Below are positions 62,832 to 64,000 of a DNA stretch of 64,000 nt, piece after piece (position 1 is the stretch's first letter; every line of letters starts with the position of its first letter). The notes under the pieces are model-generated. The model saw only the letters and a list, made by a program, of their open reading frames with translations, was not told where the DNA came from and did not search any database. This DNA comes from Mojavia pulchra JT2-VF2. GTDB lineage: Bacteria > Cyanobacteriota > Cyanobacteriia > Cyanobacteriales > Nostocaceae. A program made the translations under genes and the position numbers. The stretch covers positions 124,001 to 188,000 of the forward strand of contig JAHHHN010000008.1 in assembly GCA_019359325.1 (NCBI GenBank). The letters are read 5' to 3'.

Positions 62832-63800
62832 CTACACAGGACGCAGGCTAAGTAATTCTTGAGGAGATGCCAGCATATCGATCGCCACAAAGAAAATCTT
62901 GCCTTGCGGATTGATTAAGAACCGCCAAGCAATATTCATCCCTACGTTGACACCAAACCAAGGAGTTTGTACTACACCTGTAATTTTAAGCTGCTTAGAG
63001 CCATCTGGTTGAACTTCGCTAATGCCCTGCTTTGGCATCATGTTAAGTCCTTGGGCTTCTTCACGCATATATTTGGCGATCGCCTCACGACCAACAATCG
63101 CTTTTTGGAATGGTGGTTGTAGCGCACCGTCAGGAGTAAACAGATTAATCGCAGCATCAAAGTTGTCTGCATTCATAGCTTCAATGTAGCTGAGTACAGC
63201 AGGTTCTGTGATGCCATCTATCTTGACTGAGGTAGCAACGGGAGCTGTACGTGGGAACGCAGGCTCTGCAACGGCTTTGGGATAACTACTTGGGCCAAGC
63301 TCTGAAGTATCGAATCCCATGTTTACTACGGTATTACGTAGTACTGTAATTTGCTGACCTGGATCAAGCTTCTGGGTTGCTTCTAGCACTACTTTCACAC
63401 CAGGGGACATTTGATAACCTGTTGGGACAGGAGTGACGATACCCTGTTTCATCAACTCTCCCAACTCATACCAAAAAGCCAGCTTGGTATTAACGCTGAA
63501 GAATCCGTAAGAACGGCTAATAGGAGTATCAGCACGGTTAGCAAGATCTCGCATGACTTGCATTTGCTCTTCCTGAGACATCAGCTTAATTTGGGTTAGC
63601 AAACTTTCTGCTAGTTGCAGGCGTGCTGCGCCAGGAGCAGCAGGGGTAATTGTACGACCCATTTCAGTGTAGGCATACCAGAGATATGCCAACTGATCAT
63701 CAACACTGAGTTGATCGAACAGCGCTATAGTGGCTGGAATCGGGCTAGGAACTTGAGTGTTAGAGAAAATACTTTGAGCGGACTCGATAGTCAAAGCCAT
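62832..63800 (-). CDS. ocp: Orange carotenoid protein
   Basis: OCP senses strong blue-green light through a bound keto-carotenoid and quenches phycobilisomes. The 322 residues have the all-helical N-terminal carotenoid domain (about 15-165), a linker and a C-terminal NTF2-like domain (about 195-318). Residues that bind carotenoid or hold the domains together are present: Tyr44, Trp110 and Arg155, then Tyr205, Glu248 and Trp292, which match Tyr201, Glu244 and Trp288 of the Synechocystis protein with a 4-residue shift from a longer linker. ATG 63800 has GGAG about 9 nt upstream. No fluorescence recovery protein gene lies downstream in the window. The full two-domain form suggests a photoactive OCP1-like protein. 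Confidence 0.96.
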   Translation of the reverse strand: MALTIESAQSIFSNTQVPSPIPATIALFDQLSVDDQLAYLWYAYTEMGRTITPAAPGAARLQLAESLLTQIKLMSQEEQMQVMRDLANRADTPISRSYGFFSVNTKLAFWYELGELMKQGIVTPVPTGYQMSPGVKVVLEATQKLDPGQQITVLRNTVVNMGFDTSELGPSSYPKAVAEPAFPRTAPVATSVKIDGITEPAVLSYIEAMNADNFDAAINLFTPDGALQPPFQKAIVGREAIAKYMREEAQGLNMMPKQGISEVQPDGSKQLKITGVVQTPWFGVNVGMNIAWRFLINPQGKIFFVAIDMLASPQELLSLRPV

Positions 63801-64000
63801 GATCACAATCTCCAGTATTGTTTGTTAATTAGCTGCTTTCAAAATTTCAACGAAGGATCTTAAAACTGAGGCAAGCTAGCAAGAAACCCTATCAACTCTC
63901 CTCAATTCAAGACTTTCAGCGCTAAAAGTGAGACACAACCAACCCGAAAGTACTTGCAAAAAGTAAGTTTGTTTGCATACCAACTCAAGCCAGTCTGGGG

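Noticed and set aside
1-64000. tRNA or rRNA genes
   Set aside because: I looked in all larger spacers for T-arm and acceptor patterns and saw none; a covariance-model scan would settle this.

Overview
The window reads as chromosomal DNA of a filamentous, Nostoc-like cyanobacterium (order Nostocales). Three lines of evidence support this. The HIP1 octamer GCGATCGC is scattered through genes and spacers. There are cyanobacterial marker genes: orange carotenoid protein, NdhN, ferrochelatase with a chlorophyll-binding tail, DUF3172 and an AMIN protein. Spacers carry short tandem repeats (ccccagt/ccccaat, gtcattagtcattagtc and similar) typical of Nostocales. No rRNA or tRNA gene, CRISPR array or intact transposase was seen.

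1-12.9 kb is accessory. It holds the tail of a CocE/X-Pro-type hydrolase, a very large hybrid histidine kinase with receivers at both ends, an overlapping pair of related small membrane proteins, a TPR protein, orphan hairpins resembling IS200/IS605 right ends, a decayed GH31 alpha-glucosidase fragment, a cation diffusion facilitator, a small P-loop kinase and a methyltransferase.

13-37.4 kb mixes metabolism and membrane functions. Genes are hemH (heme), a DUF4126 protein, a PhyH dioxygenase, a GH43 glycosidase, a 63-bp tandem repeat, purB, a DUF421 protein, mnmH (tRNA 2-selenouridine), a prohibitin-like SPFH protein, nfi (endonuclease V), two consecutive FHA proteins (the second fused to a flavoprotein), a CPBP protease, an SGNH hydrolase, a truncated and then a complete CPA2 antiporter, an AMIN-domain protein, DUF3172, an ABC-2 permease, a GNAT acetyltransferase and ndhN.

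38.3-56.4 kb is the fused S10-spc-alpha ribosomal protein cluster, all on the + strand: rplC-rplD-rplW-rplB-rpsS-rplV-rpsC-rplP-rpmC-rpsQ-rplN-rplX-rplE-rpsH-rplF-rplR-rpsE-rplO-secY-adk-infA-rpmJ-rpsM-rpsK-rpoA-rplQ-truA-rplM-rpsI-rpmE-prfA. It has no rpsJ, rpsN, rpmD or rpsD, the layout I expect in cyanobacteria. A structured leader precedes rplC, and a strong hairpin with a T tract follows prfA. Several spacers inside the cluster carry copies of a dispersed repeat that also occurs elsewhere in the window.

57-64 kb holds an ABC-F ATPase, gpmI, secG, a small matrixin-like metallopeptidase, an unknown 116-residue protein and, on the minus strand, the orange carotenoid protein used in photoprotection.

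The less ordinary items are the FHA / FHA-flavoprotein pair, the overlapping paralogous membrane-protein pair, the kinase whose N-terminal receiver lacks its phospho-acceptor, the dispersed repeat colonising ribosomal spacers, and the rplC leader fold. All family assignments come from reading the translated sequence by eye; no database search was run.
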